A DNA stretch of 64,000 nt from Brachycybe producta (Eukaryota > Arthropoda > Diplopoda > Playtdesmida > Andrognathidae). The notes below the pieces were generated by a model that was not told where the DNA came from, did not search any database, and saw only the letters and a program-made list of their open reading frames with translations. The stretch is from the NCBI GenBank assembly GCA_036925085.1, contig JAUPFP010000129.1, positions 1 through 64,000 of the forward strand, in the 5' to 3' direction. Below, piece after piece: positions 27,544 to 40,880 of this stretch (within the stretch, counting starts at the first letter, position 1; each line of letters opens with the position of its first letter). The position numbers and the translations under genes are program-made.

Positions 27544-28540
27544 CGTTTAAGGTTCAACATTTAAGGTTGAACGTTTAAGGTTGAACATTTAAGCTTGAAC
27601 GTTTAACGTTGAACGTTTAAGGTTGAACGTTTAAGGTTGAACGTTTAAGGTTGAACGTTTAAAGGTTGAACTTTAAAGGTTGAACTTTTAAGGTTGAACG
27701 TTTAAGGTTGAACGTTTAAGGTTGAACGTTTAAGGTTGAACGTTTAAGGTTGAACATTTAAGGTTCATCGTTTAAGGTTGAACATTTAAGGTTGAACATT
27801 TAATGTTGAATGTTTAAGGTTGAACGTTTAAGGTTGAACGTTTAAGGTTGAACGTTTAAGGTTGAACGTTTAAGATTGAACGTTTAAGGTTGAACGTTTA
27901 AGGTTGAACGTTTAAGATTGAACGTTTAAGGTTTCACGTTTAAGGTTTCACGTTTAAGGTTGAACGTTTAAGGTTTCACGTTTAAGGTTGAACGTTTAAG
28001 GTTGAACGTTTAAGGTTGAACGTTTAAGGCTGAACGTTTAAGATTGAACGTTTAAGGTTGAACGTTTAAGGTTGAACGTTTAAGGTTGAACGTTTAATTT
28101 TGAACGGTTAAGGTTGAACGTTTAAGGTTGAACATTTAAGCTTGAACGTTTAAGGTTGAATGTTTAAGGTTGAACGTTTAAGGTTGAACGTTTAAGGTTG
28201 AACGTTTAAGATTGAACGTTTAAGGTTGAACGTTTAATGTTGAACGTTTAAGATTGAACGTTTAAGGTTTTACATTTAAGGTTTCACGTTTAAGGTTGAA
28301 CGTTTAAGGTTTCACGTTTAAGGTTGAACGTTTAAGGTTGAACGTTTTAGGTTGAACGTTTAAGGTTGAACGTTTAAGGTTTCACGTTTAAGGTTGAACG
28401 TTTAAGATTGAACGTTTAAGGTTGAACGTTTTAGGTTGAACGTTTAAGATTGAACGTTTAAGGTTGAACGTTTAAGGTTGAACGTTTAAGGTTGAACGTT
28501 TTAGGTTGAACGTTTAAGGTTGAACGTTTAAGGTTTCACG
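25100..28540 (+). repeat. Tandem higher-order repeat of about 1.7 kb, two copies
   Basis: About 25,100-26,840 is repeated at about 26,840-28,540. A rare block with AAAGGTTGAACTTTAAAGG occurs at 25,957 and 27,661 (shift 1,704). A block ending TTTTGAAAGGTTAAG ends at about 25,803 and 27,543 (shift 1,740). The shift changes because about 34 bases present near 25,804-25,837 are absent at 27,543. Copy 1 is noisy, while copy 2 is noisy before 27,543 and clean after it. Confidence 0.75.
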
Positions 28541-31500
28541 TTTAAGGTTGAACGTTTAAGATTGAACGTTTAAGGTTGAACGTTTAAGGTTGAACGTTTA
28601 AGGTTGAACGTTTAAGGTTGAACGTTTAAGGTTGAACGTTTAACGTTGAACGTTTAAGGTTGAACATTTAAGGTTCATCGTTTAAGGTTGAACATTTAAG
28701 GTTGAACATTTAAGGTTGAATGTTTAAGATTGAACGTTTAAGGTTGAACGTTTAAGGTTGAATGTTTAAGATTGAACGTTTAAGATTGAACATTTAATGT
28801 TGAACGTTTAAGATTGAACGTTTAAGGTTTTACATTTAAGGTTTCACGTTTAAGGTTTCACGTTTATGGTTGAACATTTAAGGTTTCATGTTTAAGGTTG
28901 AACATTTAAGGTTTAACGTTTTAGGTTGAACGTTTAAGGTTGAACGTTTAAGGTTTCACGTTTAAGGTTAAACATTTAAGATTGAACGTTTAAGGTTTTA
29001 CATTTAATGTTGAACGTTTAAGGTTGAACGTTTAATGTTGAACGTTTAAGGTTGAACGTTTAAGGTTGAACGTTAAGGTTGAACGTTTAAGGTTGAACGT
29101 TTAAGGTTGAACGTTTAAGGTTGATCGTTTAAGGTTGAATGTTTAAGGTTGAACGTTTAAGGTTGAACGTTTAAGGTTGAACGTTTAAGGTTGAACGTTT
29201 AAGGTTGAACGTTTAAGGTTGAACGTTTTAGGTTGAACGTTTAATTTTGAACGTTTAAGGTTGAACGTGTAAGCTTGAACGTTTAAGGTTGAACGTTTAA
29301 GGTTGAACGTTTAAGGTTGAACGTTTAAGGTTGAACTTTTAAGGTTGGACGTTTAAGGTTGAACGTTTAAGGTTGAACGTTTAAGGTTGAACATTTAAGG
29401 TTCATCGTTTAAGGTTGAACATTTAAGGTTGAATGTTTAAGGTTGAACGTTTAAGGTTGAACGTTTAAGGTTGAACGTTTAAGGTTTCACGTTTAAGGTT
29501 GAACGTTTAAGGTTTCAGGTTTAAGGTTTCACGTTTAAGGTTTCACGTTTAAGGTTGAACGTTTAAGGTTGAACGTTTAAGGTTGAACGTTTAAGGTTTC
29601 AGGTTTAAGGTTTCACGTTTAAGGTTTCACGTTTAAGGTTTCACGTTTAAGGTTTCACGTTTAAGGTTTCACGTTTAAGGTTGAACGTTTAAGGTTGAAC
29701 GTTTAAGGTTGAACATTTAAGGTTGAACGTTTAAGGTTGAACGTTTAAGGTTGAACGTTTAAGGTTGAACGTTTAAGGCTGAACGTTTAAGGCTGAACGT
29801 TTAAGGCTGAACGTTTAAGATTGAACGTTTAAGGTTGAACGTTTAAGGTTGAACGTTTAAGGTTGAACGTTTAAGGTTGAACGTTTAAGGTTGAACGTTT
29901 AAGGTTGAACGTTTAAGGTTGAATATTTAAGGTTGAACATTTAAGGTTGAACGTTTAAGGTTGAACGTTTAAGGTTGAACGTTTAAGATTGAACGTTTAA
30001 GGTTGAACGTTTAAGGTTGAACGTTTAAGATTGAACGTTTAAGGTTGAACACTTAAGGTTTCACTTTTAAGGTTGAACGTTTAAGGTTGAACGTTTAAGG
30101 TTTCACGTTTAAGGTTTCACGTTTACGGTTGAACGTTTAAGGTTTCACGTTTAAGGTTGAACGTTTAAGGTTGAACGTTTAAGGCTGAACGTTTAAGGCT
30201 GAACGTTTAAGATTGAACATTTAAGGTTGAACGTTTAAGGTTGAACGTTTAAGGTTGAACGTTTAAGGTTTCACGTTTAAGGTTTCACGTTTAAGGTTGA
30301 ACGTTTAAGGTTGAACGTTTAAGGTTGAACGTTTAAGGTTGAACGTTTAAGGTTTCACGTTTAAGGTTTCACGTTTAAGGTTGAACGTTTAAGGTTGAAC
30401 GTTTAAGGTTGAACGTTTAAGGTTGAACGTTTAAGGTTGAACGTTTAAGGTTGAACGTTTAAGGTTGAACGTTTAAGGTTGAACGTTTAAGGTTGAACGT
30501 TTAAGGTTGAACGTTTAAGGTTGAACGTTTAAGGTTGAACGTTTAAGGTTGAACGTTTAAGGTTGAACGTTTAAGGCTGAACGTTTAAGGCTGAACGTTT
30601 AAGGCTGAACGTTTAAGGTTGAACGTTTAAGGTTGAACGTTTAAGGTTGAACGTTTAAGGTTGAACGTTTAAGGTTGAACGTTTAAGGTTAAACGTTTAA
30701 GGTTTCACGTTTAAGGTTGAACGTTTAAGGTTGAACGTTTAAGGTTGAACGTTTAAGGTTGAACGTTTAAGGTTGAACGTTTAAGGTTGAACGTTTAAGG
30801 TTGAACGTTTAAGGTTGAACGTTTAAGGTTAAACGTTTAAGGTTGAACATTTAAGGTTGAACGTTTAAGGTTGAACGTTTAAGGTTGAACGTTTAAGGTT
30901 GAACGTTTAAGATTGAACATTTAAGGTTGAACGTTTAAGGTTGACCGTTTAAGGTTGAACGTTTAAGGTTGAACGTTTAAGGTTGAACGTTTAAGGTTTA
31001 ACGTTTAAGGTTTCACATTTAAGGTTTCACGATTAAGGTTGAAAGTTTAAGGTTGAACGTTTAAGGCTGAACGTTTAAGATAGAACGTTTAAGGTTGAAC
31101 GTTTAAGGTTGAACGTTTAAGGTTGAACGTTTAATTTTGAACGGTTAAGGTTGAACATTTAAGGTTGAACATTTAAGCTTGAACGTTTAAGGTTGAACGT
31201 TTAAGGTTGAACGTTTAAGGTTGAACATTTAAGCTTGAACGTTTAAGGTTGAACGTTTAAGGTTGAACGTTTAAGGTTGAACGTTTAAGGTTGAACTTTT
31301 AAGGTTGAACTTTTAAGGTTGAATGTTTAAGGTTGAACGTTTAAGGTTGAACGTTTAAGGTTGAACGTTTAAGGTTGAACATTTAAGGTTCATCGTCTAA
31401 GGTTGAACATTTAAGGTTGAACATTTAAGGTTGAATGTTTAAGGTTGAACGTTTAAGGTTGTACGTTTAAGTTTGAACGTTTAAGGTTGAACGTTTAAGG

Positions 31501-34500
31501 TTGAACGTTTAAGGTTGAACGTTTAAGGTTGAACGTTTAAGGCTGAACGTTTAAGATTGAACGTTTAAGGTTGAACGTTTAAGGTTGAACGTTTAAGGTT
31601 GAACGTTTAATTTTGAACGGTTAAGGTTGAACGTTTAAGGTTGAACGTTTAAGCTTGAACGTTTAAGGTTGAACGTTTAAGGTTGAACATTTAAGCTTGA
31701 ACGTTTAAGCTTGAACGTTTAAGGTTGAACGTTTAAGGTTGAACGTTTAAGGTTGAACGTTTAAGGTTGAACGTTTAAGGTTGAACGTTTAAGGTTGAAC
31801 TTTTAAGGTTGAACTTTTAAGGTTGAACGTTTAAGGTTGAATGTTTAAGGTTGAACGTTTAAGGTTGAACATTTAAGGTTCATCGTTTAAGGTTGAACAT
31901 TTAAGGTTGAACATTTAAGGTTGAATGTTTAAGGTTGAACGTTTAAGGTTGAACGTTTAAGGTTGAACGTTTAAGATTGAACGTTTAAGGTTGAACGTTT
32001 AAGGTTGAACATTTAAGATTGAACGTATAAGGTTGAACATTTAAGCTTGAACGTTTAAGGTTGAACACTTAAGGTTTCACTTTTAAGGTTGAACGTTTAA
32101 GGTTGAACGTTTAAGGTTTAACGTTTAAGGTTGAACGTTTAAGGTTGAACGTTTAAGGTTGAACGTTTAAGGCTGAACGTTTAAGATTGAACGTTTAAGG
32201 TTGAACGTTTAAGGTTTCACGTTTAAGGTTTCACGTTTAAGGTTTCACGTTTAAGGTTTCACGTTTAAGGTTTCACGTTTAAGGTTGAACGTTTAAGGTT
32301 GAACGTTTAAGGTTTCACGTTTAAGGTTTCACGTTTAAGGTTGAACGTTTAAGGTTGAACGTTTAAGGTTGAACGTTTAAGGTTGAACGTTTAAGGTTGA
32401 ACGTTTAAGGTTGAACGTTTAAGGTTGAACGTTTAAGGTTGAATGTTTAAGGTTGAACGTTTAAGGTTGAACGTTTAAGGCTGAACGTTTAAGGCTGAAC
32501 GTTTAAGGCTGAACGTTTAAGGCTGAACGTTTAAGATTGAACGTTTAAGGTTGAACGTTTAAGGTTGAACGTTTAATGTTGAACGTTTAAGGTTGAACGT
32601 TTAAGGTTAAACGTTTAAGGTTTCACGTTTAAGGTTGAACGTTTAAGGTTGAACGTTTAAGGTTGAACGTTTAAGGTTGAACGTTTAAGGTTGAACGTTT
32701 AAGGTTGAACGTTTAAGGTTGAACGTTTAAGGTTGAACGTTTAAGGTTGAACGTTTAAGGTTGAACGTTTAAGGTTGAACGTTTAAGGTTGAACGTTTAA
32801 GGTTGAACGTTTAAGGTTGAACGTTTAAGGTTGAACGTTTAAGGTTGAACGTTTAAGGTTGAACGTTTAAGGTTGAACGTTTAAGGTTGAACGTTTAAGG
32901 TTGAACGTTTAAGATTGAACGTTTAAGGTTGAACGTTTAAGGTTGAACGTTTAAGGTTGAACGTTTAAGATTGAACGTTTAAGGTTGAACGTTTAAGGTT
33001 GAACGTTTAAGGTTGACCGTTTAAGGTTGAACGTTTAAGGTTGAACGTTTAAGGTTGAACGTTTAAGGTTTAACGTTTAAGGTTTCACATTTAAGGTTTC
33101 ACGTTTAAGGTTGAACGTTTAAGGTTGAATGTTTAAGGTTGAACGTTTAAGGTTGTACGTTTAAGTTTGAACGTTTAAGGTTGAACGTTTAAGGTTGAAC
33201 GTTTAAGGTTGAACCTTTAAGGTTGAACGATTAAGGTTGAAAGTTTAAGGTTGAACGTTTAAGGCTGAACGTTTAAGGCTGAACGTTTAAGATTGAACGT
33301 TTAAGGTTGAACGTTTAAGGTTGAACGTTTAAGGTTGAACGTTTAATTTTGAACGGTTAAGGTTGAACATTTAAGGTTGAACATTTAAGCTTGAACGTTT
33401 AAGGTTGAACGTTTAAGGTTGAACGTTTAAGGTTGAACATTTAAGCTTGAACGTTTAAGGTTGAACGTTTAAGGTTGAACGTTTAAGGTTGAACGTTTAA
33501 GGTTGAACTTTTAAGGTTGAACTTTTAAGGTTGAACGTTTAAGGTTGAACGTTTAAGGTTGAACGTTTAAGGTTGAACATTTAAGGTTCATCGTCTAAGG
33601 TTGAACATTTAAGGTTGAACATTTAAGGTTGTATGTTTAAGGTTGAACGTTTAAGGTTGAACGTTTAAGGTTGAACGTTTAAGATTGAACGTTTAAGGTT
33701 GAACATTTAAGGTTGAACGTTTAAGGTTGAACATTTAAGCTTGAACGTTTAAGGTTGAACACTTAAGGTTTCACGTTTAAGGTTGAACGTTTAAGGTTGA
33801 ACGTTTAAGGTTTCACGTTTAAGGTTTCACGTTTAAGGTTTCACGTTTAAGGTTGAACGTTTAAGGTTGAACGTTTAAGGTTGAACGTTTAAGGTTGAAC
33901 GTTTAAGGTTGAACGTTTAAGGTTGAACGTTTAAGGTTGAATGTTTAAGGTTGAACGTTTAAGGTTGAACGTTTAAGGCTGAACGTTTAAGGCTGAACGT
34001 TTAAGGCTGAACGTTTAAGGCTGAACGTTTAAGATTGAACGTTTAAGGTTGAACGTTTAAGGTTGAACGTTTAATGTTGAACGTTTAAGGTTGAACGTTT
34101 AAGGTTAAACGTTTAAGGTTTCACGTTTAAGGTTGAACGTTTAAGGTTGAACGTTTAAGGTTGAACGTTTAAGGTTGAACGTTTAAGGTTGAACGTTTAA
34201 GGTTGAACGTTTAAGGTTGAACGTTTAAGGTTGAACGTTTAAGGTTGAACGTTTAAGGTTGAACGTTTAAGGTTGAACGTTTAAGGTTGAACGTTTAAGG
34301 TTGAACGTTTAAGGTTGAACGTTTAAGGTTGAACGTTTAAGGTTGAACGTTTAAGGTTAAACGTTTAAGGTTGAACATTTAAGGTTGAACGTTTAAGGTT
34401 GAACGTTTAAGGTTGAACGTTTAAGGTTGAACGTTTAAGGTTGAACGTTTAAGATTGAACATTTAAGGTTGAACGTTTAAGGTTGAACGTTTAAGGTTGA

Positions 34501-37500
34501 CCGTTTAAGGTAGAACTTTTAAGGTTGAACGTTTAAGGTTGAACGTTTAAGGTTTAACGTTTAAGGTTTCACATTTAAGGTTTCACGTTTAAGGTTGAAC
34601 GTTTAAGGTTGAATGTTTAAGGTTGAACGTTTAAGGTTGTACGTTTAAGTTTGAACGTTTAAGGTTGAACGTTTAAGGTTGAACGTTTAAGGTTGAACGA
34701 TTAAGGTTGAAAGTTTAAGGTTGAACGTTTAAGGCTGAACGTTTAATGCTGAACGTTTAAGATTGAACGTTTAAGGTTGAACGTTTAAGGTTGAACGTTT
34801 AAGGTTGAACGTTTAATTTTGAACGGTTAAGGTTGAACATTTAAGGTTGAACATTTAAGCTTGAACGTTTAAGGTTGAACGTTTAAGGTTGAACGTTTAA
34901 GGTTGAATGTTTAAGGTTGAACGTTTAAGGTTGAACGTTTAAGGCTGAACGTTTAAGGCTGAACGTTTAAGGCTGAACGTTTAAGGCTGAACGTTTAAGA
35001 TTGAACGTTTAAGGTTGAACGTTTAAGGTTGAACGTTTAAGGTTGAACGTTTAAGGTTGAACGTTTAAGGTTGAACGTTTATGGTTGAACGTTTAAGGTT
35101 GAACGTTTAAGGTTGAACGTTTAAGGTTGAACGTTTAAGGTTGAACGTTTAAGGTTGAACGTTTAAGGTTGAACGTTTAAGGTTGAACGTTTAAGGTTGA
35201 ACGTTTAAGGTTGAACGTTTAAGGTTGAACGTTTAAGGTTGAACGTTTAAGGTTGAACGTTTAAGGTTGAACGTTTAAGGTTGAACGTTTAAGGTTGAAC
35301 GTTTAAGGTTAAACGTTTAAGGTTGAACATTTAAGGTTGAACGTTTAAGGTTGAACGTTTAAGGTTGAACGTTTAAGGTTGAACGTTTAAGGTTGAAAGT
35401 TTAAGATTGAACATTTAAGGTTGAACGTTTAAGGTTGAACGTTTAAGGTTGACCGTTTAAGGTTGAACGTTTAAGGTTGAACGTTTAAGGTTGAACGTTT
35501 AAGGTTTAACGTTTAAGGTTTCACATTTAAGGTTTCACGTTTAAGGTTGAACGTTTAAGGTTGAATGTTTAAGGTTGAACGTTTAAGGTTGTACGTTTAA
35601 GTTTGAACGTTTAAGGTTGAACGTTTAAGGTTGAACGTTTAAGGTTGAACGATTAAGGTTGAAAGTTTAAGGTTGAACGTTTAAGGCTGAACGTTTAAGG
35701 CTGAACGTTTAAGATTGAACGTTTAAGGTTGAACGTTTAAGGTTGAACGTTTAAGGTTGAACGTTTAATTTTGAACGGTTAAGGTTGAACATTTAAGGTT
35801 GAACATTTAAGCTTGAACGTTTAAGGTTGAACGTTTAAGGTTGAACGTTTAAGGTTGAACATTTAAGCTTGAACGTTTAAGGTTGAACGTTTAAGGTTGA
35901 ACGTTTAAGGTTGAACGTTTAAGGTTGAACTTTTAAGGTTGAACTTTTAAGGTTGAACGTTTAAGGTTGAACGTTTAAGGTTGAACGTTTAAGGTTGAAC
36001 ATTTAAGGTTCATCGTCTAAGGTTGAACATTTAAGGTTGAACATTTAAGGTTGAATGTTTAAGGTTGAACGTTTAAGGTTGAACGTTTAAGGTTGAACGT
36101 TTAAGGTTGAACGTTTAAGGTTGAACGTTTAAGGTTGAACGTTTAAGATTGAACGTTTAAGGTTGAACATTTAAGCTTGAACGTTTAAGGTTGAACACTT
36201 AAGGTTTCACGTTTAAGGTTGAACGTTTAAGGTTGAACGTTTAAGGTTTCACGTTTAAGGTTTCACGTTTAAGGTTTCACGTTTAAGGTTGAACGTTTAA
36301 GGTTGAACGTTTAAGGCTGAACATTTAAGGTTGAATGTTTAAGGTTGAACGTTTAAGGTTGAACGTTTAAGGTTGAACGTTTAAGATTGAACGTTTAAGG
36401 TTGAACGGTTAAGGTTGAACGTTTAAGATTGAACGTTTAAGGTTTTACATTTAAGGTTTCACGTTTAAGGTTTCACGTTTAAGGTTGAACGTTTAAGGTT
36501 TCACGTTTAAGGTTGAACGTTTAAGGTTGAACGTTTAAGGTTGAACGTTTAAGGCTGAACGTTTAAGATTGAACATTTAAGGTTGAACGTTTAAGGTTGA
36601 ACGTTTAAGGTTGAACGTTTAAGGTTGAACGTTTAAGGTTGAACGTTTAATTTTGAACGGTTAAGGTTGAACGTTTAAGGTTTCACGTTTAATTTTGAAC
36701 GTTTAAGGTTGAATGTTTAAGGTTGATCGTTTAAGGTTGTACGTTTAAGTTTGAACGTTTAAGGTTGAACGTTTAAGGTTGAACGTTTAAGGTTGAACGT
36801 TTAAGGTTGAACGTTTAAGGTTGAACGTTTAAGGTTGAACGTTTAAGGTTGAACGTTTAAGGTTGAACGTTTAAGGTTGAACGTTTAAGGCTGAACGTTT
36901 AAGATTGAACGTTTAAGGTTGAACGTTTAAGGTTGAACGTTTAAGGTTGAACGTTTAAGGTTGAACGTTTAAGGTTGAACGTTTAATTTTGAACGGTTAA
37001 GGTTTAACGTTTAAGGTTGAATATTTAAGCTTGAACGTTTAAGGTTGAACGTTTAAGGTTGAACGTTTAAGGTTGAACATTTCAGCTTGAACGTTTAAGG
37101 TTGAACGTTTAAGGTTGAACGTTTAAGGTTGAACGTTTAAGAATGAACATTTAAGGTTCATCGTTTAAGGTTGAACATTTAAGGTTTCACGTTTAAGGTT
37201 GAATGTTTAAGGTTGAACGTTTAAGGTTGAACGTTTAAGGTTGAACGTTTAAGGTTGAACGTTTAATTTTGAACGGTTAAGGTTGAACGTTTAAGGTTGA
37301 ACATTTAAGCTTGAACGTTTAAGGTTGAACGTTTAAGGTTGAACGTTTAAGGTTGAACATTTAAGCTTGAACGTTTAAGGTTGAACGTTTAAGGTTGAAC
37401 GTTTAAGGTTGAACGTTTAAGGTTGAACTTTTAATGTTGAACGTTTAAGGTTGAACGTTTAAGGTTGAACGTTTAACTTTGAACGTTTAAGGTTGAACAT

Positions 37501-40500
37501 TTAAGGTTCATCGTTTAAGGTTGAACATTTAAGGTTGAGCATTTAAGGTTGAATGTTTAAGGTTGAACGTTTAAGGTTGAACGTTTAAGGTTGAACGTTT
37601 AAGATTGAACGTTTAAGGTTGAACGTTAATGTTGAACGTTTAAGATTGAACGTTTAAGGTTTTACATTTAAGGTTTCACGTTTAAGGTTTCACGTTTAAG
37701 GTTGAACGTTTAAGGTTTCACGTTTAAGGTTGAACGTTTAAGGTTGAACGTTTAAGGTTGAACGTTTTAGGTTGAACGTTTAAGGTTGAACGTTTAAGGT
37801 TTCACGTTTAAGGTTGAACGTTTAAGATTGAACGTTTAAGGTTGAACGTTTTAGGTTGAACGTTTAAGATTGAACGTTTAAGGTTGAACGTTTAAGGTTG
37901 AACGTTTAAGGCTGAACGTTTAAGATTGAACGTTTAAGGTTGAACGTTTAAGGTTGAACGTTTAAGGTTGAACGTTTAAGGTAGAACGTTTAATTTTGAA
38001 CGGTTAAGGTTGAACGTTTAAGGTTGAACATTTAAGGTTGAATGTTTAAGGTTGAACATTTAAGCTTGAATCTTTAAGGTTGAACGTTTAAGGTTGAACG
38101 TTTAAGGTTGAACTTTTAAGGTTTAACGTTTAAGGTTGAACGTTTAAGGTTGAACGTTTAAGGTTGAACGTTTAAGATTGAACATTTAAGGTTGAACATT
38201 TAAGCTTGAACGTTTAAGGTTGAACTTTTAAGGTTTCACGTTTAAGGTTGAACGTTTAAGGTTGAACTTTTAATGTTGAACGTTTAAGGTTGAACGTTTA
38301 AGGTTGAACATTTAAGGTTGAACTTTTAAGGTTGAACGTTTAAGGTTGAACGTTTAAGGTTGAACGTTTAAGGTTGAACGTTTAAGGTTGAACGTTTAAG
38401 GTTGAACTTTTAAGGTTGAACGTTTAAGGTTGAACGTTTAAGGTTGAACGTTTAAGGTTGAACGTTTAAGGTTGAACATTTAAGGTTCATCGTTTAAGGT
38501 TGAACATTTAAGGTTGAACGTTTAAGGTTTCACGTTTAAGGTTTCACGTTTAAGGTTGAACGTTTAAGGTTGAATGTTTAAGGTTGAACATTTAAGGTTG
38601 TACGTTTAAGTTTGAACGTTTAAGGTTGAACGTTTAAGGTTGAACATTTAAGCTTGAACGTTTAAGGTTGAACGTTTAAGGTTGAACATTTAAGGTTCAT
38701 CGTTTAAGGTTGAACATTTAAGGTTCATCGTTTAAGGTTGAACATTTAAAGTTGAACATTTAAGGTTGAATGTTTAAGGTTGAACTTTTAAGGTTGAACG
38801 TTTAAGGTTGAACGTTTAAGATTGAACGTTTAAGGTGGAACAATTAAGGTTGAACGTTTAAGATTGAACGTTTAAGGTTGAACATTTAAGGTTGAACATT
38901 TAAGCTTGAACGTTTAAGGTTGAACGTTTAAGGTTGAACGTTTAAGGTTGAACATTTAAGGTTGAACGTTTAAGGTTGAACGTTTAAGGTTGAACGTTTA
39001 AGTTTGAACATTTAAGGTTCATCGTTTAAGGTTGAACATTTAAGGTTGAACATTTAAGGTTGAATGTTTAAGGTTGAACGTTTAAGGTTGAACGTTTAAG
39101 TTTGAACGTTTAAGATTGAACGTTTAAGGTTGAACGTTTACGGTTTCACGTTTAAGGTTGAACGTTTAAGGTTTCACATTTAAGGTTGAACGTTTAAGGT
39201 TGAACGTTTAAGGTTGAACGACTAAGGTTGAACGTTTAAGGTTTCACTTTTAAGGTTTCACGTTTAAGGTTGAACTTTTAAGGTTGAACGTTTAAGGTTG
39301 AACGTTTAAGGTTGAACGTTTAAGGTTGAACATTTAAGGTTCATCGTTTAAGGTTGAACATTTAAGGTTGAACGTTTAAGGTTTCACGTTTAAGGTTGAA
39401 CGTTTAAGGTTGAACGTTTAAGGTTGAATGTTTAAGGTTGAACGTTTAAGGTTGTACGTTTAAGTTTGAACGTTTAAGGTTGAACGTTTAAGGTTGAACA
39501 TTTAAGCTTGAACGTTTAAGGTTGAACGTTTAAGGTTGAACGTTTAAGGTTGAACGTTTAAGTTTGAACGTTTAAGGTTGAACATTTAAGGTTGAACGTT
39601 TAAGGTTGAACGTTTAAGGTTGAACGTTTAAGGCTGAACGTTTAAGATTGAACATTTAAGATTGAACGTTTAAGGTTGAACGTTTAAGGTTGAACGTTTA
39701 AGGTTGAACGTTTAAGGTTGAACGTTTAAGGTTGAACGTTTAAGGTTGAACGTTTAAGGTTGAACGTTTAAGGTTGAACATTTAAGGTTCATCGTTTAAG
39801 GTTGAACATTTAAGGTTGAACATTTAATGTTGAATGTTTAAGGTTGAACGTTTAAGGTTGAACGTTTAAGGTTGAACGTTTAAGGTTGTACATTTAAGTT
39901 TGAACGTTTAAGGCTGAACGTTTAAGGTTGAACGTTTAATTTTGAAAGGTTAAGGTTGAACGTTTAAGGTTGAACATTTAAGGTTCATCGTTTAAGGTTG
40001 AACATTTAAGGTTGAACATTTAATGTTGAATGTTTAAGGTTGAACGTTTAAGGTTGAACGTTTAAGGTTGAATGTTTAAGGTTGAACGTTTAAGGTTGAA
40101 CGTTTAAGGTTGAACGTTTAAGGCTGAACGTTTAAGATTGAACGTTTAAGGTTGAACGTTTAAGGTTGAACGTTTAAGGTTAAACGTTTAATTTTGAACG
40201 GTTAAGGTTGAACGTTTAAGGTTGAACATTTTAGCTTGAACGTTTAAGGTTGAACGTTTAATTTTGAACGTTTAAGGTTGAACGTTTAAGATTGAACGTT
40301 TAAGGTTGAACGTTTAATGTTGAACGTTTAAGATTGAACGTTTAAGGTTTCACGTTTAAGGTTGAACGTTTAAGGTTGAACGTTTAAGGTTTCACGTTTA
40401 AGGTTGAACGTTTAAGGTTTCACGTTTAAGGTTGAACGTTTAAGATTGAACGTTTAAGGTTGAACGTTTTAGGTTGAACGTTTAAGATTGAACGTTTAAG

Positions 40501-40880
40501 GTTGAACGTTTAAGGTTGAACGTTTAAGGTTGAACGTTTAAGGTTGAACGTTTAAGGTTGAACGTTTAAGGTTGAACGTTTAAGGTTGAACATTTAAGGT
40601 TGAACGTTTAAGGTTGAACTTTTAAGGTTGAACGTTTAAGGTTGAACGTTTAAGGTTGAACGTTTAAGGTTGAACGTTTTAGGTTGAACATTTAAGGTTG
40701 AACGTTTAAGGTTGAACGTTTAAGGTTGAACGTTTAACGTTGAACGTTTAAGGTTGAACATTTAAGGTTCATCGTTTAAGGTTGAACATTTAAGGTTGAA
40801 CATTTAAGGTTGAATGTTTAAGGTTGAACGTTTAAGGTTGAACGTTTAAGGTTGAATGTTTAAGATTGAACGTTTAAGAT

